Below are positions 1 to 9,650 of a stretch of 64,000 nucleotides of DNA, one piece after another. Source of the stretch: Globodera rostochiensis. Lineage: Eukaryota > Nematoda > Chromadorea > Rhabditida > Heteroderidae. The notes beneath the pieces are model-generated. The model searched no databases. It was not told where the DNA came from and was given only the letters and a program-made list of their open reading frames with translations. The first letter of the stretch is position 1. Each line of letters opens with the position of its first letter. The stretch covers positions 231,472 to 295,471 of the forward strand of contig JAEVLN010000031.1 in NCBI GenBank assembly GCA_018350325.1, written 5' to 3'. A program made the position numbers and the translations under genes.

Positions 1-74
1 GTATTCATGAATAGAATATTGCAAAAAAATATTGAAATTAACAAATGATAATAAAAAATAATAATTTTATTTAT

Positions 75-127
75 TTTGGTTTTGAAGCACCGTCTAATGC
101 CTGATTTATGCGCACGTTAAAAATGCG
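75..127 (-). CDS. coding-like island, unknown protein
   Basis: A GC-richer patch in AT-rich sequence reads open on the minus strand for 17 codons (RIFNVRINQALDGASKP) up to a TAA. The plus strand is also open (LVLKHRLMPDLCAR), so strand is not certain. No splice site is convincing. It lies about 90 bp from two further minus-strand islands (216-253 and 349-404) and may belong with them. Family unknown. Confidence 0.2.
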
Positions 128-215
128 ATCTATTCATACTATTTTTAACAAAAATACAACAATTTTTGCTGAGAATATTAAAATAAAAATCGTACCTGAC
201 TGTTCAGCGACTTAC

Positions 216-253
216 ATTACATTTGGAAATATTTTGAACTTCGCGTATTCCTA
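216..253 (-). CDS. candidate internal exon
   Basis: On the minus strand a CTGCAG acceptor (plus 254-259) is followed by 38 nt and then a perfect GTAAGT donor (plus 210-215). The open frame reads GIREVQNISKCN. The phase does not match the upstream candidate exon at 349-404 by simple splicing, so at least one of the two is mis-framed. Function unknown. Confidence 0.25.
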
Positions 254-348
254 CTGCAGTATGTGAAAAGCTTTCATTGAACTTGTTAATGATAAAATTA
301 ATATTAATTTTATTTCTTTATTCGTTGCATTTTTAATATGAAGCTTAC

Positions 349-404
349 TTATAATCCATCAACTTAATGCCCTGCTGCTCATCATCTTCTTCGATTAGCT
401 TCAT
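349..404 (-). CDS. candidate first exon, acidic N-terminus
   Basis: On the minus strand an ATG at 404 opens 18 codons rich in Glu, Asp and Gln (starts MKLIEEDDEQQG) and ends at a GTAAGC donor (plus 343-348), phase 2. The sequence upstream is AT-rich and could be a promoter or 5' UTR. The next candidate on this strand is 216-253. No homologue recognised. Confidence 0.35.
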
Positions 405-489
405 ATTTTACAATAAAAAACAATTAAATTTCTTGTAGAACAATTAAAAAGAAACCAAAGCAACTAATTTTTTAGTCTATTTAAAAGTT

Positions 490-985
490 TTTCAAATGAT
501 GCGGAAAATGGCTAATTTATGCTAAAAATGATGGCTGACCGACTGACCACAAGAACGAGATGTTATAGCTTATAAGTATTAAGTGAAAATCTCAAAAAAC
601 CATCAAGATAAAATTTTCATTAACATTTATTCTTTATTTTTTTAAACTCAACAAAATTCTGAGCTAAATTGGCGAGTGATAGCTCAATTGCTCAACCAAA
701 AAGTGCAAAATGAAAAATAAATGAGTCAATATAAAATTCTAAATAAACAAAAATTAATAAATATAAAAAAAATAAATAAAACCATATCAAATATCAAGAG
801 TATAAATTCAAAGCTTTGTAACAGATTAACTAAAAATTGTGAAGGAAGCTTAGGAAACAGGAAAAAAATCTTATTAACTCTCTAAAAAAAGCATCTGTTA
901 AAAAAGAAATATTAGAATTTTGGAAAAATATATAAATTTTGTGGAATAAGGTCAAATCTACAAACTCAAGACAATATTAAAATGA
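490..985 (+). CDS. cluster of coding-like islands
   Basis: Three islands read like protein on the plus strand: about 528-580 (starts MLKMMADRLTTRTR), about 658-715 (ELNWRVIAQLLNQK) and about 806-985. Under the standard code each is soon closed by TAA or TAG. If those codons are read as Gln, the islands join in one frame across short direct repeats (AAAATT at 610/653, AAATTC at 734/804), ending at TGA 983-985. That alternative is discussed as a finding. No family recognised. Confidence 0.2.
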
Positions 986-1015
986 CAAAGATATTAACAT
1001 ATAACTGATATTGTA

Positions 1016-1080
1016 ATGCCCCTGGGCAACAAGCGGGAATGGTACAGGATCGACCCGTTTATCAAGATGGAAATCCGCAA
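1016..1080 (+). CDS. candidate first exon
   Basis: An ATG opens 21 codons plus 2 nt (MPLGNKREWYRIDPF...) with balanced base use, ending at a GTAAAT donor at 1081. No acceptor precedes it, consistent with a first exon. The minus strand is also partly open. The following 300 bp are AT-rich. Product unknown. Confidence 0.35.
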
Positions 1081-1329
1081 GTAAATGCAAACAGCAATTT
1101 GGCTAATTATCAAATTAAAATATAAATTAGTTCAATTAATTATACCCGATTATGTAAAGCAATAGTTTATTTTGCGTTTACTTCTCTAAAACATTCTTAA
1201 AATAATTTTGCAAAAATTTAGTAAAGAAGAAAAAAATAGCTTATATTAGAATCTATTTAAAGCTAATCTTATAGCTTAGCTGTCTACACAATAATTATTG
1301 TATTAAACAGAATAAAGCAAATCATTTTT

Positions 1330-2027
1330 TTAATCTTTGAAACTTAAGGGACTACAAAGATCAGATGGGTTGATGAACCAATGAAAATTAATTTTCTAAT
1401 ATTTAAATGACCAACTCTCATGTTGCCAATATAAAACATTTAGTGTGTGTGCACAATTTGCAAACGATACTAAACAGAAAACTAATTCAAACAAAATCAA
1501 AAAATTTTAAAAATGAAACCAGATGACGAATCTTCACACCTTATTGATGAAACAATATGAAAAAAGGAAGGAGTTGGATACCGGGGTCAGATACAAAGTT
1601 TTAAATGAGGAGGTTTTTTATTTTCTGAATATTTGTAAAAAATAATAACAGTTGTTACAAATACCTATTTTAATGCAATGTTTTGCCATAATTTCAACTC
1701 ATTTACTGCAAATCTAAAAAAATAATACTAAAAGAGTAAAACGTATTTAAAATATCTTTAATCATATTAAATTTTTTCATACGATTGTTAAATGCGATAA
1801 ATGATATAACATTTACAAATAATTTTTTTTAAATCAAAAAGCAGAACCTGAATAAATTTTTTAATCTAGAAATATAAACAAAATAACAAAGAGACCCAAT
1901 AATTACAGAGAAAAAAGAACAGCCAAAAACGTTAAAAACTTGGCCAAAAAACGAATTTAATGGTAAAATTCAAAAATTTTTAATTAACCATTTGTGCAAA
2001 ATTTGCGCAAATGAGGGCGGTGGGTGA
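1330..2027 (+). CDS. coding-like islands before satellite A
   Basis: Islands at about 1360-1381, 1411-1478, 1520-1800 and 1853-2027 have lower A+T and protein-like plus-strand frames. The last ends at TGA 2025-2027, immediately before satellite A. Under the standard code several are interrupted by TAA or TAG. They keep one frame only if UAA/UAG are read as Gln and the segments between ACCAA, CAGA and TAAATTTTTT repeats are skipped. Could be decayed or unannotated exons. No family recognised. Confidence 0.2.
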
Positions 2028-2035
2028 ACAGACCG

Positions 2036-5000
2036 CCAAACTTTTTTTTTTTTTGAAAAATAGTGTGCTAAAAAGAGAGAGTCAGACGGTTAGAGTAATT
2101 TGGTCATCAACGCACCCCATCTAATAATTTTTAGTTAAATTTCTGAAAATTTTATTTTTGAAGAAATAGTGTGCTAAAAAGAGAGAGAGTCAGACGGTTA
2201 GAGTAATTTGGTCATCAACGCACCTCATCTAATAATTTTTTAGTTAAATTTCTGAAAATTATATTTTTTAAGAAATAGTATGCTAAAAAAGAGAGTCAGA
2301 CGGTTAGAGTAATTTGGTCATCAACGCACCCCATCTAATAATTTTTTAGTTACTTTTTTGAACATTTTATTTTTTGAAGAAATAGTGTGCTAAAAAGAGA
2401 GAGCCAGACGGTTAGAGTAATTTGGTCATCAACGCACCCCATCTAATAATTTTTTAGTTACTTTTTTGAACATTTACTTTTGAAGAAATAGTGTGCTAAA
2501 AAGAGAGAGTCAGACGGTTAGAGTAATTTGGTCATCAACGCACCTCATCTAATAATTTTTTAGTTAAATTTCTGAAAATTATATTTTTTAAGAAATAGTG
2601 TGCTAAAAAGAGAGAGTCAGACGGTTAGAGTAATTTGGTCATCAACGCACCCCATCTAATAATTTTTTAGTTAAATTTCTGAAAATTTTATTTTTGAAGA
2701 AATAGTGTGCTAAAAAGAGAGAGTCAGACGGTTAGAGTAATTTGGTCATCAACGCACCTCATCTAATAATTTTTTAGTTAAATTTCTGAAAATTATATTT
2801 TTTAAGAAATAGTATGCTAAAAAAGAGAGTCAGGCGGCGAGAGTAATTTTCAACGCAGCTCATCTAATAATTTTTTAGTTACTTTTTTGAACATTTACTT
2901 TTGAAGAAATAGTGTGCTAAAAAGAGAGAGTCAGACGGTTAGAGTAATTTGGTCATCAACGCACCCCATCTTTTTTGAACATTTTATTTTTTGACGAAAT
3001 AGTGTGCTAAAAAGAGAGAGACAGACGGTTATAGTAATTTGGTCATCAACACACCCCATCTAATAATTTTTTAGTTACTTTATTTTTATTTTTTTAAGAA
3101 ATAGTTGCTAAAAAGAGAGAGTTAGACGGTTAGAGTAATTTGGTCATCAACGCACCCCATAATTTTTTAGTTAAATTTCTGAAAATATTTATTTTTGAAG
3201 AAATTGTGTGATAAAAAAAAGCGTCAGGCGGCGAGATCAACGCAGCCCATCTAATAATTTTTTAGTTACTTTTTTGAACATTTAATTTTGAACAAATAAT
3301 GTGCTAAAAAGAGAGAGTCAGGCGGCGAGAGTAATTTGGGCATCAACGCACCCCATCTAATAATTTTTTAGTTACTTTTTTGAACATTTTATTTTTTGAA
3401 GAAATAATGTGCTAAAAAGCGAGGGTCAGACGGTTAGAGTAATTTGGTCATCAACGCACCCCATCTAATAATTTTTTAGTTACTTTTTTGAACATTTTAT
3501 TTTTTGAAGAAATAGTGTCCTAAAAGAGAGTGTCAGACGGTAAGAGTAATTTGGTCATCAACGCACCCCATCTAATAATTTTTTAGTTACTTTTTTGAAC
3601 ATTTTATTTTTTGAAGAAATAGTGTGCTAAAAAAAGAGCGTCAGGCGGCGAGAGTAATTTTCAACGCAGCCCATCTAATAATTTTTTAGTTACTTTTTTG
3701 AACATTTATTTTTTGAAGAAATAGTGTGCAAAAAGAGAGAGTCAGACGGTTAGAGTAATTTGGTCATCAACGCACCCCATCTTTTTTGAACATTTTATTT
3801 TTTGACGAAATAGTGTGCTAAAAAGAGAGAGTCAGACGGTTAGAGTAATTTGGTCATCAACGCACCCCATCTAATAATTTTTTAGTTACTTTTTTGAACA
3901 TTTTATTTTTTGAAGAAATAGTGTGCTAAAAAGAGAGAGCCAGACGGTTAGAGTAATTTGGTCATCAACGCAGCCCATCTAATAATTTTTTAGTTAAATT
4001 TCTGAAAATTATATTTTTTAAGAAATAGTATGCTAAAAAAGAGAGTCAGACGGTTAGAGTAATTTGGTCATCAACGCACCCCATCTAATAATTTTTTAGT
4101 TACTTTTTTGAACATTTTATTTTTTGAAGAAATAGTGTGCTAAAAAGAGAGAGCCAGACGGTTAGAGTAATTTGGTCATCAACGCAGCCCATCTAATAAT
4201 TTTTTAGTTACTTTTTTGAACATTTACTTTTGAAGAAATAGTGTGCTAAAAAGAGAGAGTCAGACGGTTAGAGTAATTTGGTCATCAACGCACCTCATCT
4301 AATAATTTTTTAGTTAAATTTCTGAAAATTATATTTTTTAAGAAATAGTGTGCTAAAAAGAGAGAGTCAGACGGTTAGAGTAATTTGGTCATCAACGCAC
4401 CCCATCTAATAATTTTTTAGTTAAATTTCTGAAAATTTTATTTTTGAAGAAATAGTGTGCTAAAAAGAGAGAGTCAGACGGTTAGAGTAATTTGGTCATC
4501 AACGCACCTCATCTAATAATTTTTTAGTTAAATTTCTGAAAAATTATATTTTTTAAGAAATAGTATGCTAAAAAAGAGAGTCAGGCGGCGAGAGTAATTT
4601 TCAACGCAGCCCATCTAATAATTTTTTAGTTACTTTTTTGAACATTTACTTTTGAAGAAATAGTGTGCTAAAAAGAGAGAGTCAGACGGTTAGAGTAATT
4701 TGGTCATCAACGCACCCCATCTTTTTTGAACATTTTATTTTTTGACGAAATAGTGTGCTAAAAAGAGAGAGACAGACGGTTATAGTAATTTGGTCATCAA
4801 CACACCCCATCTAATAATTTTTTAGTTACTTTATTTTTATTTTTTTAAGAAATAGTTGCTAAAAAGAGAGAGTTAGACGGTTAGAGTAATTTGGTCATCA
4901 ACGCACCCCATAATTTTTTAGTTAAATTTCTGAAAATATTTATTTTTGAAGAAATTGTGTGATAAAAAAAAGCGTCAGGCGGCGAGATCAACGCAGCCCA

Positions 5001-5850
5001 TCTAATAATTTTTTAGTTACTTTTTTGAACATTTAATTTTGAACAAATAATGTGCTAAAAAGAGAGAGTCAGGCGGCGAGAGTAATTTGGGCATCAACGC
5101 ACCCCATCTAATAATTTTTTAGTTACTTTTTTGAACATTTTATTTTTTGAAGAAATAATGTGCTAAAAAGCGAGGGTCAGACGGTTAGAGTAATTTGGTC
5201 ATCAACGCACCCCATCTAATAATTTTTTAGTTACTTTTTTGAACATTTTATTTTTTGAAGAAATAGTGTCCTAAAAGAGAGTGTCAGACGGTAAGAGTAA
5301 TTTGGTCATCAACGCACCCCATCTAATAATTTTTTAGTTACTTTTTTGAACATTTTATTTTTTGAAGAAATAGTGTGCTAAAAAAAGAGCGTCAGGCGGC
5401 GAGAGTAATTTTCAACGCAGCCCATCTAATAATTTTTTAGTTACTTTTTTGAACATTTATTTTTTGAAGAAATAGTGTGCAAAAAGAGAGAGTCAGACGG
5501 TTAGAGTAATTTGGTCATCAAGCACCCCATCTTTTTTGAACATTTTATTTTTTGACGAAATAGTGTGCTAAAAAGAGAGAGTCAGACGGTTAGAGTAATT
5601 TGGTCATCAATGCACCCCATCTAATAATTTTTTAGTTACTTTTTTGAATATTTTATTTTTTGAAAAAATAGTGTGCTAAAAGAGAGAGTCAGACGGTTAA
5701 GTAATTTAGTCATCAACGCACCTCATCTAATAATTTTTTAGTTACTTTTTTGAACATTTTATTTTTTGAAGAAATAGTGTGCTAAAAGAGAGAGTCAGAC
5801 GGTTAGAATAATTTGGTCATCAACGCACCCTCTAATTTTTAATATTTATG
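2036..5850. repeat. satellite A, ~108 bp tandem array
   Basis: About 35 head-to-tail monomers of roughly 106-109 bp. Each has a GC-richer core (the words GTCAGACGG, TTTGGTCATCAACGC and CACCCCATC) and an AT-rich half ending TTTTGAAGAAATAGTG. Variants carry GGCGGCGAGAG, a deleted TTGGTCA, or a shortened AT half. The array starts just after a T-run at 2041 and ends in shortened monomers near 5840. No open frame is conserved across monomers. Confidence 0.95.
2271..5770. repeat. higher-order repeat in satellite A, ~1750 bp x2
   Basis: The order of monomer variants repeats at an offset of 1750-1751 bp. The short TATGCTAAAAAAGAGAG variant is at 2279 and 4029, AGCGTCAGGCGGCGAGATC at 3220 and 4971, GCGAGGGTCAG at 3419 and 5170, and GTCCTAAAAGAGAG at 3518 and 5268. 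This shows that a block of about 16 monomers was duplicated as a unit. Confidence 0.85.
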
Positions 5851-5854
5851 TTCA

Positions 5855-5905
5855 TCGATCTCGTCTGACTATTTGGTTCCCCCAAAATGATCCATCTGAA
5901 TTTTA
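5855..5905 (-). CDS. coding-like island beside satellite A
   Basis: A GC-richer patch directly after the last satellite monomer. Both strands read open: minus KIQMDHFGGTK up to a TAG, plus VHRSRLTIWFPQNDPSEF up to a TAA. No splice site is convincing. May be unique flanking sequence rather than an exon. Confidence 0.15.
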
Positions 5906-6157
5906 ATAAAACAAGTAAATTTTATATTTTATGTTTCCTTTAAAAATATACTTTTTGATTCAGTATTTTAAATATATTTTGCATTTATACAATTTAACGA
6001 GCAATATTTACAGTGTTTTTATGTAAATTTTAAAATATAAAGATCACATTTAAAGAGTTAGTAATTGGTTTGTTAGGCGTTTTATTTATTTATGGTGTTT
6101 ATTTTTAATTGTTTTTTATATTTAACTTTAATTTTCCAAATTTAACTCAAAAATAAA

Positions 6158-6235
6158 ATGGAGCAAAATTTAATAAAAGCGATTATTCATTGTATGAGAT
6201 ATCAGCTTTTCATGACTGATGCACAAGATTATTAA
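6158..6235 (+). CDS. short ORF, unknown
   Basis: An ATG starts a 25-codon standard-code frame (MEQNLIKAIIHCMRYQLF...) ending at TAA 6233-6235, where the composition turns AT-rich. No clear donor or acceptor. It could be a tiny single-exon ORF or a first exon whose donor I cannot place. Confidence 0.25.
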   Translation: MEQNLIKAIIHCMRYQLFMTDAQDY

Positions 6236-6439
6236 TTTTTTTAATTCTTATCTTGTATTGTTAAAATTGTTGGATGTGTTCAAGCTTTAATTAATAAAAA
6301 TTTAAAATTTAATTAATTTTGTTTCTAAGAATATTTTTTATTGTTTAATATAAGCAACTCACTAATCAGCTTCATCTGTAATCATAAAAGAAATATTAAT
6401 TTATAAAAAATCCTTGTCAATTTTTGTGAATTGAGGTGA

Positions 6440-6488
6440 ATCTCCCTCCGCCACTGTTCATTCAAACTGCTACTGATTTCTTTCAATT
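6440..6488 (-). CDS. coding-like island
   Basis: A GC-richer patch whose minus-strand frame reads KEISSSLNEQWRREIHLNSQ. The plus strand also reads (VNLPPPLFIQTATDFF). No canonical splice sites at either edge. Strand and function unresolved. Confidence 0.2.
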
Positions 6489-6632
6489 TTTATTTCAATA
6501 TTTTTATGTCATTTAAATATATTTTTTAATTTTATCATTTTATTAATTTAAGTTTTTTAATGGCTTTAATTTATTGAAGGTTTAGTTTTTACATTTAAAA
6601 AGCAAAGTTTTAATGAGTAGTTTCGCTTTCAG

Positions 6633-6710
6633 CTGGGCGTGCGTGTAAACAACGCGCCGTTCCCAAAATCTGTTACGCCCTCATTGTCCCCAGGCCTCGG
6701 CACGATCGTC
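6633..6710 (+). CDS. candidate internal exon, GC-rich
   Basis: A CTTTCAG acceptor (6626-6632) precedes 78 nt (26 codons, LGVRVNNAPFPKSV...) ending at a GTATAA donor at 6711. The exon is about 58% GC against roughly 20% in the flanks. The minus strand is also open (MAYTTIVPRPGDNEG...ending TGA), so strand is uncertain. No homologue recognised. Confidence 0.35.
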
Positions 6711-6719
6711 GTATAAGCC

Positions 6720-7822
6720 ATAATTAAATTAATGAGGGTTTACTTTTAATTATACTTGCATAACAAAAAATGATTTAAAGCTTTGTTAGCATAATTAGCA
6801 TAAATGTTATAAAACAATTTATATGTATGTGTTGTTCTTAACAAATTTTCATTCAACTTTTTAATGTTGCATTAATTACTTTGATCAAATTATCAATTAA
6901 CATTGTTTAATATTCAGTTAATTTATTCTAATTCAATGTTAAATAAAAATATGGCTTTATTTTTAAATTTTGTTTTTATTTAAATTTGGGACTTTTATTT
7001 ACTGTTAATGCTTGTTTGTCTAAATATTTGTATTTTTAATTATTATCTAAATAAACAAAGGTTGTTTAGCTTTTTTTGCTTAAAAACTTGGAAATTAATC
7101 TGTTTTCTGGACGCCTTTAATTTATATTACTTTATTTTAAATTCAATATTTCAACTTCATAATATAAATTATTATTACAAATCATTTCTTAAACCAAAAA
7201 AGCCAAGACCCAAAGATGTTTAGTGAAAGTACAAATTGTTGTTACTTAAGAGCTAATCTCATAAAATTATATAAATGGATTATTAATACAAAAAATAATG
7301 AAGACAAAAAAAACTAAAATTAAACTAAAAGCTCATTAATTAAAAAATATCTTAATTTATTAATTTCAAAATTCAATTAGGCATAAGGATCGATACGAGA
7401 AATTATCACTAATGGAAGAATTTTCATATCAATTTTTTTATGCATAAAAGATTGGCAATATAATATCAATTAATAAGTAATGGTTACAACTTTCTAAAAT
7501 ATTGACAAATACTTTAAACCTAAAATAAAAATAAGCTATATAATTGGTGCTAATTGGAATCAACGAGAATGGCCGGCCACGAAGACCATGACAACTTTTA
7601 AAATAAAATAAAATATCTTTTATGCAAAAATGTTTTGTAATAAAGCCGATCAATTCATCTCGACATTGAATTTATTATGATAAATGATTAATTTATATTA
7701 TTATTATTTTGAGTAAAAAAGAAATTTGTTATAACTGCTCCATCCATACACAAATAAACTTCACTATACGAACCACATAAATCGTTCTTGTATGATAAAA
7801 ATAAAGGCTTGCTGTTTATGGA
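6720..7822. other. AT-rich interval
   Basis: Mostly 80% A+T with short A/T runs. A weak GC-richer spot lies at 7560-7592 (GGCCGGCCACG), where both strands read open briefly. An AT-rich standard-code frame of 71 codons at 7008-7223 has low-complexity composition and I do not call it. Confidence 0.5.
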
Positions 7823-8079
7823 GTGAACGTGTTGGGCCCGTTGCCAAGAAATCCTCTCGATTTTCTCCTCGCCTCTGGCTAATACCCTTTTCCCGGGGAA
7901 AAAGGCAAACAACGCCCGGGAACGATCCGGAGTCTTCCAATGTCCGGTTGGGTGCTCTCCCGACTGAGCTACGCTGCCGCCCGATGAAGCTCAGATAGAT
8001 CTCGATGATTTCTTGGCCGTTCTTGAGAGGGGGGGGGGGGAGGGGAGGGGAGAGGAGAGAGGAGGGGAGCACAGTTACA
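7823..8079 (-). repeat. tRNA-derived SINE-like element, copy 1
   Basis: A GC-rich 257-bp unit, almost identical to 8259-8514. Read on the minus strand it has a purine/pyrimidine tract (CCCCTCC repeats and a C-run), then a tRNA-like body with Pol III A and B boxes, then a CCTTTTTCCCCGGGAAAAGG near-palindrome. It is probably a tRNA-derived retroelement or a duplicated pseudogene. The open frames across it are by-products of its GC content. Confidence 0.7.
7904..7978 (-). tRNA. tRNA-like body (pseudogene/SINE head), copy 1
   Basis: A 75-nt minus-strand segment starts GGCAGCG. The A box is TAGCTCAGTCGG, an exact consensus match. About 43 nt later comes a degenerate B box, GGATCGTTCCC. The anticodon stem CCAA/TTGG encloses the loop CCGGACA; position 33 is C rather than U, and the acceptor stem pairs only 4-5 bp. 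This is most likely a tRNA-derived promoter, not a working tRNA. Confidence 0.55.
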
Positions 8080-8258
8080 CCTTCAATGCCAGGGGAAGAC
8101 CGTCCCTGGTCTTTTTCGGAATATCGGAGATTGGCGCTTGCCCAGGCGCCCTAAATTTTGCCCACGAAAAGTGCCCTTTGATCAACGGCATGAGTGATTT
8201 TTGGCCCAGAGAGAACGATGGAAAGGTTGCCAATTCAGGCAACCATCCGGTGCTACCA
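8080..8258. repeat. GC-rich spacer between SINE-like copies
   Basis: 179 bp of mixed, GC-rich sequence linking the two copies. It contains the inverted repeat GGTTGCC-AATTCA-GGCAACC (8225-8244) and TTGGCGC...GCGCC arms. It looks like part of a larger mobile or tandemly duplicated unit with a 436-bp period, not host intron. Confidence 0.45.
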
Positions 8259-8514
8259 GTGAACGTGTTGGGCCCGTTGCCAAGAAATCCTCTCGATTTT
8301 CTCCTCGCCTCTGGCTAATACCCTTTTCCCGGGGAAAAAGGCAAACAACGCCCGGGAACGATCCGGAGTCTTCCAATGTCCGGTTGGGTGCTCTCCCGAC
8401 TGAGCTACGCTGCCGCCCGATGAAGCTCAGATAGATCTCGATGATTTCTTGGCCGTTCTTGAGAGGGGGGGGGGGAGGGGAGGGGAGAGGAGAGAGGAGG
8501 GGAGCACAGTTACA
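8259..8514 (-). repeat. tRNA-derived SINE-like element, copy 2
   Basis: Second copy of the element at 7823-8079, offset 436 bp and differing essentially by one base in the G-run. The near identity indicates recent duplication. No target-site duplication is obvious. Confidence 0.7.
8340..8414 (-). tRNA. tRNA-like body (pseudogene/SINE head), copy 2
   Basis: Identical in layout to 7904-7978: exact A box TAGCTCAGTCGG, degenerate B box GGATCGTTCCC, 75 nt long, incomplete acceptor stem. Interpreted as the internal Pol III promoter of the element. Confidence 0.55.
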
Positions 8515-8765
8515 ATGGTTTATTTTTACATTTTTCATCAATGTTGATGAATTCAATAGTATCTGAATCCATAAATTTTGAATTAATATTATTTCAAATT
8601 TTTTTATTTTTCGAGTTTCTTCAATGTTTTGTTTGTGTTCCACATTTATAATTTAAACTTATGTGGTTTTTGCCAAAAATATAGACTTTATTATTGTTTT
8701 ACAGTTTATTAACAATTTTAAACAGACCAATTATAAAGTTTTTTATAGGTAATTTTATTTTGAAA

Positions 8766-8870
8766 ATGTTGAACAAATTGACCGGAGCTACTGGCAAGAA
8801 GCAGCAACAGAGGCTCCTACCAAATTTAATTATATTTCAAATTGTCGAAAATGTTTTCGCTTCCATTTAA
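8766..8870 (+). CDS. short ORF, unknown
   Basis: An ATG starts 34 codons (MLNKLTGATGKKQQQRLLPN...) ending at TAA 8868-8870. A Lys/Gln-rich segment sits at residues 11-15, followed by a hydrophobic stretch. A TTTTTATAG acceptor-like sequence lies just upstream (about 8740-8748), so it may instead be a last exon. No family recognised. Confidence 0.4.
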   Translation: MLNKLTGATGKKQQQRLLPNLIIFQIVENVFASI

Positions 8871-9000
8871 TTCGAGCTGGACTCTAATTTTTTCATTTTA
8901 GATTAGGCAGATAATAATTTTTTGAATTATTGAATTTTTCCTTTTATATCAATTATTGATTTATAATATTATATTTTTGATTTTGGCAAACAATAATATT

Positions 9001-9090
9001 GGGCGAATTCGGAAGTTAAAAAGCTTTGTTTCCTGCTCCCTTGTCTCGCGTTGTACTGAGTCTTAAATGTTGAGCGAAGCTAAAACATTT
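9001..9090 (+). CDS. coding-like island
   Basis: GC-richer patch. One plus frame reads IGRIRKLKSFVSCSLVSRC, another LFPAPLSRVVLSLKC up to TGA. On the minus strand an ACTCAG acceptor lies beside YNARQGSRKQ. Frame and strand unresolved. Confidence 0.15.
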
Positions 9091-9234
9091 GCGTTTTAAA
9101 AATTTAATTACATAATCTTATTTTTAGATTACAGATTTTATTTTGTATACGTATATTTAATATTAATATTTCTTTTTAATTTATTTAAACTATGCTTTCT
9201 ATATAATATTTTGTTTAAACTCGCTTTCTACAAA

Positions 9235-9285
9235 GCCCATTTGCCACGGATACACCGCCACGCAAATTCTGAACTTTTTATAAAT
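9235..9285. other. coding-like island, strand unresolved
   Basis: GC-richer patch. The plus frame LQSPFATDTPPRKF ends at TGA; the minus frame RICVAVYPWQMGFVESEF is also open. AATAAA occurs just downstream on the plus strand (about 9283-9290). Possibly a last exon. Confidence 0.2.
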
Positions 9286-9590
9286 AAACACATTTAATAA
9301 AAGGTAATGAACGAATTAAAAATTTGAATAAAATATTTATAATGGAATGGAGTACAATTTATAAATAAAAAATAATTTGTAAACTAAACCCATAGCACAT
9401 GGATGTAAAAGTGCAATAAAAGTGAAATAGGACTTTATGACGTTTTAATATGTAACTATTGATAAAGTATCTTAACATTACAAAATATTTATTTATTAAC
9501 AGTAAATAATATTGAATTCGAATAAAAAGTAAAACATATATATTGTATTCGCTTGAGAACTTTTGTAAAAAACAATAATTATAAAATTAT

Positions 9591-9650
9591 ACATACACAA
9601 ATAAAGCTACCTTCTGCATTCGAGCAACAATTGCCTGTACAGTTCAGGTC
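9591..9650 (-). CDS. EGF-like domain fragment
   Basis: The minus strand reads DLNCTGNCCSNAEGSFICVC. The second half matches C-x-N-x(2)-G-S-F-x-C-x-C, the C-terminal signature of calcium-binding EGF-like repeats of secreted or membrane proteins. Only about 20 residues are present. The 5' edge abuts the CAGGG end of a repeat at 9650, so the exon may have been cut by an insertion. A GTAGCT or GTATAA donor could end it. The signature is specific but short. Confidence 0.35.

Noticed and set aside
1..2030. Window taken as ciliate micronuclear DNA (UAA/UAG as Gln, pointer-bounded IESs)
   Set aside because: Kept only as a finding. Elsewhere the best exons use standard stops, canonical GT-AG introns, CGN arginine codons and an EGF-like motif. 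With only TGA as a stop, long frames arise by chance in DNA this AT-rich.
7008..7223. 71-codon Tyr/Phe/Leu-rich frame
   Set aside because: Extremely AT-rich codons, no island composition, no splice signal. Expected from A/T-rich noise.
7904..7978. Functional tRNA gene (possible GGA anticodon)
   Set aside because: Position 33 is C, the acceptor stem pairs only partly, and the T loop is abnormal. Better explained as a tRNA-derived element.
7764..8643. Open frames of 68-153 codons across 7764-8643
   Set aside because: They run through the tRNA-like body and the homopurine tract of the SINE-like copies. They are by-products of its GC-rich composition and appear in both copies.
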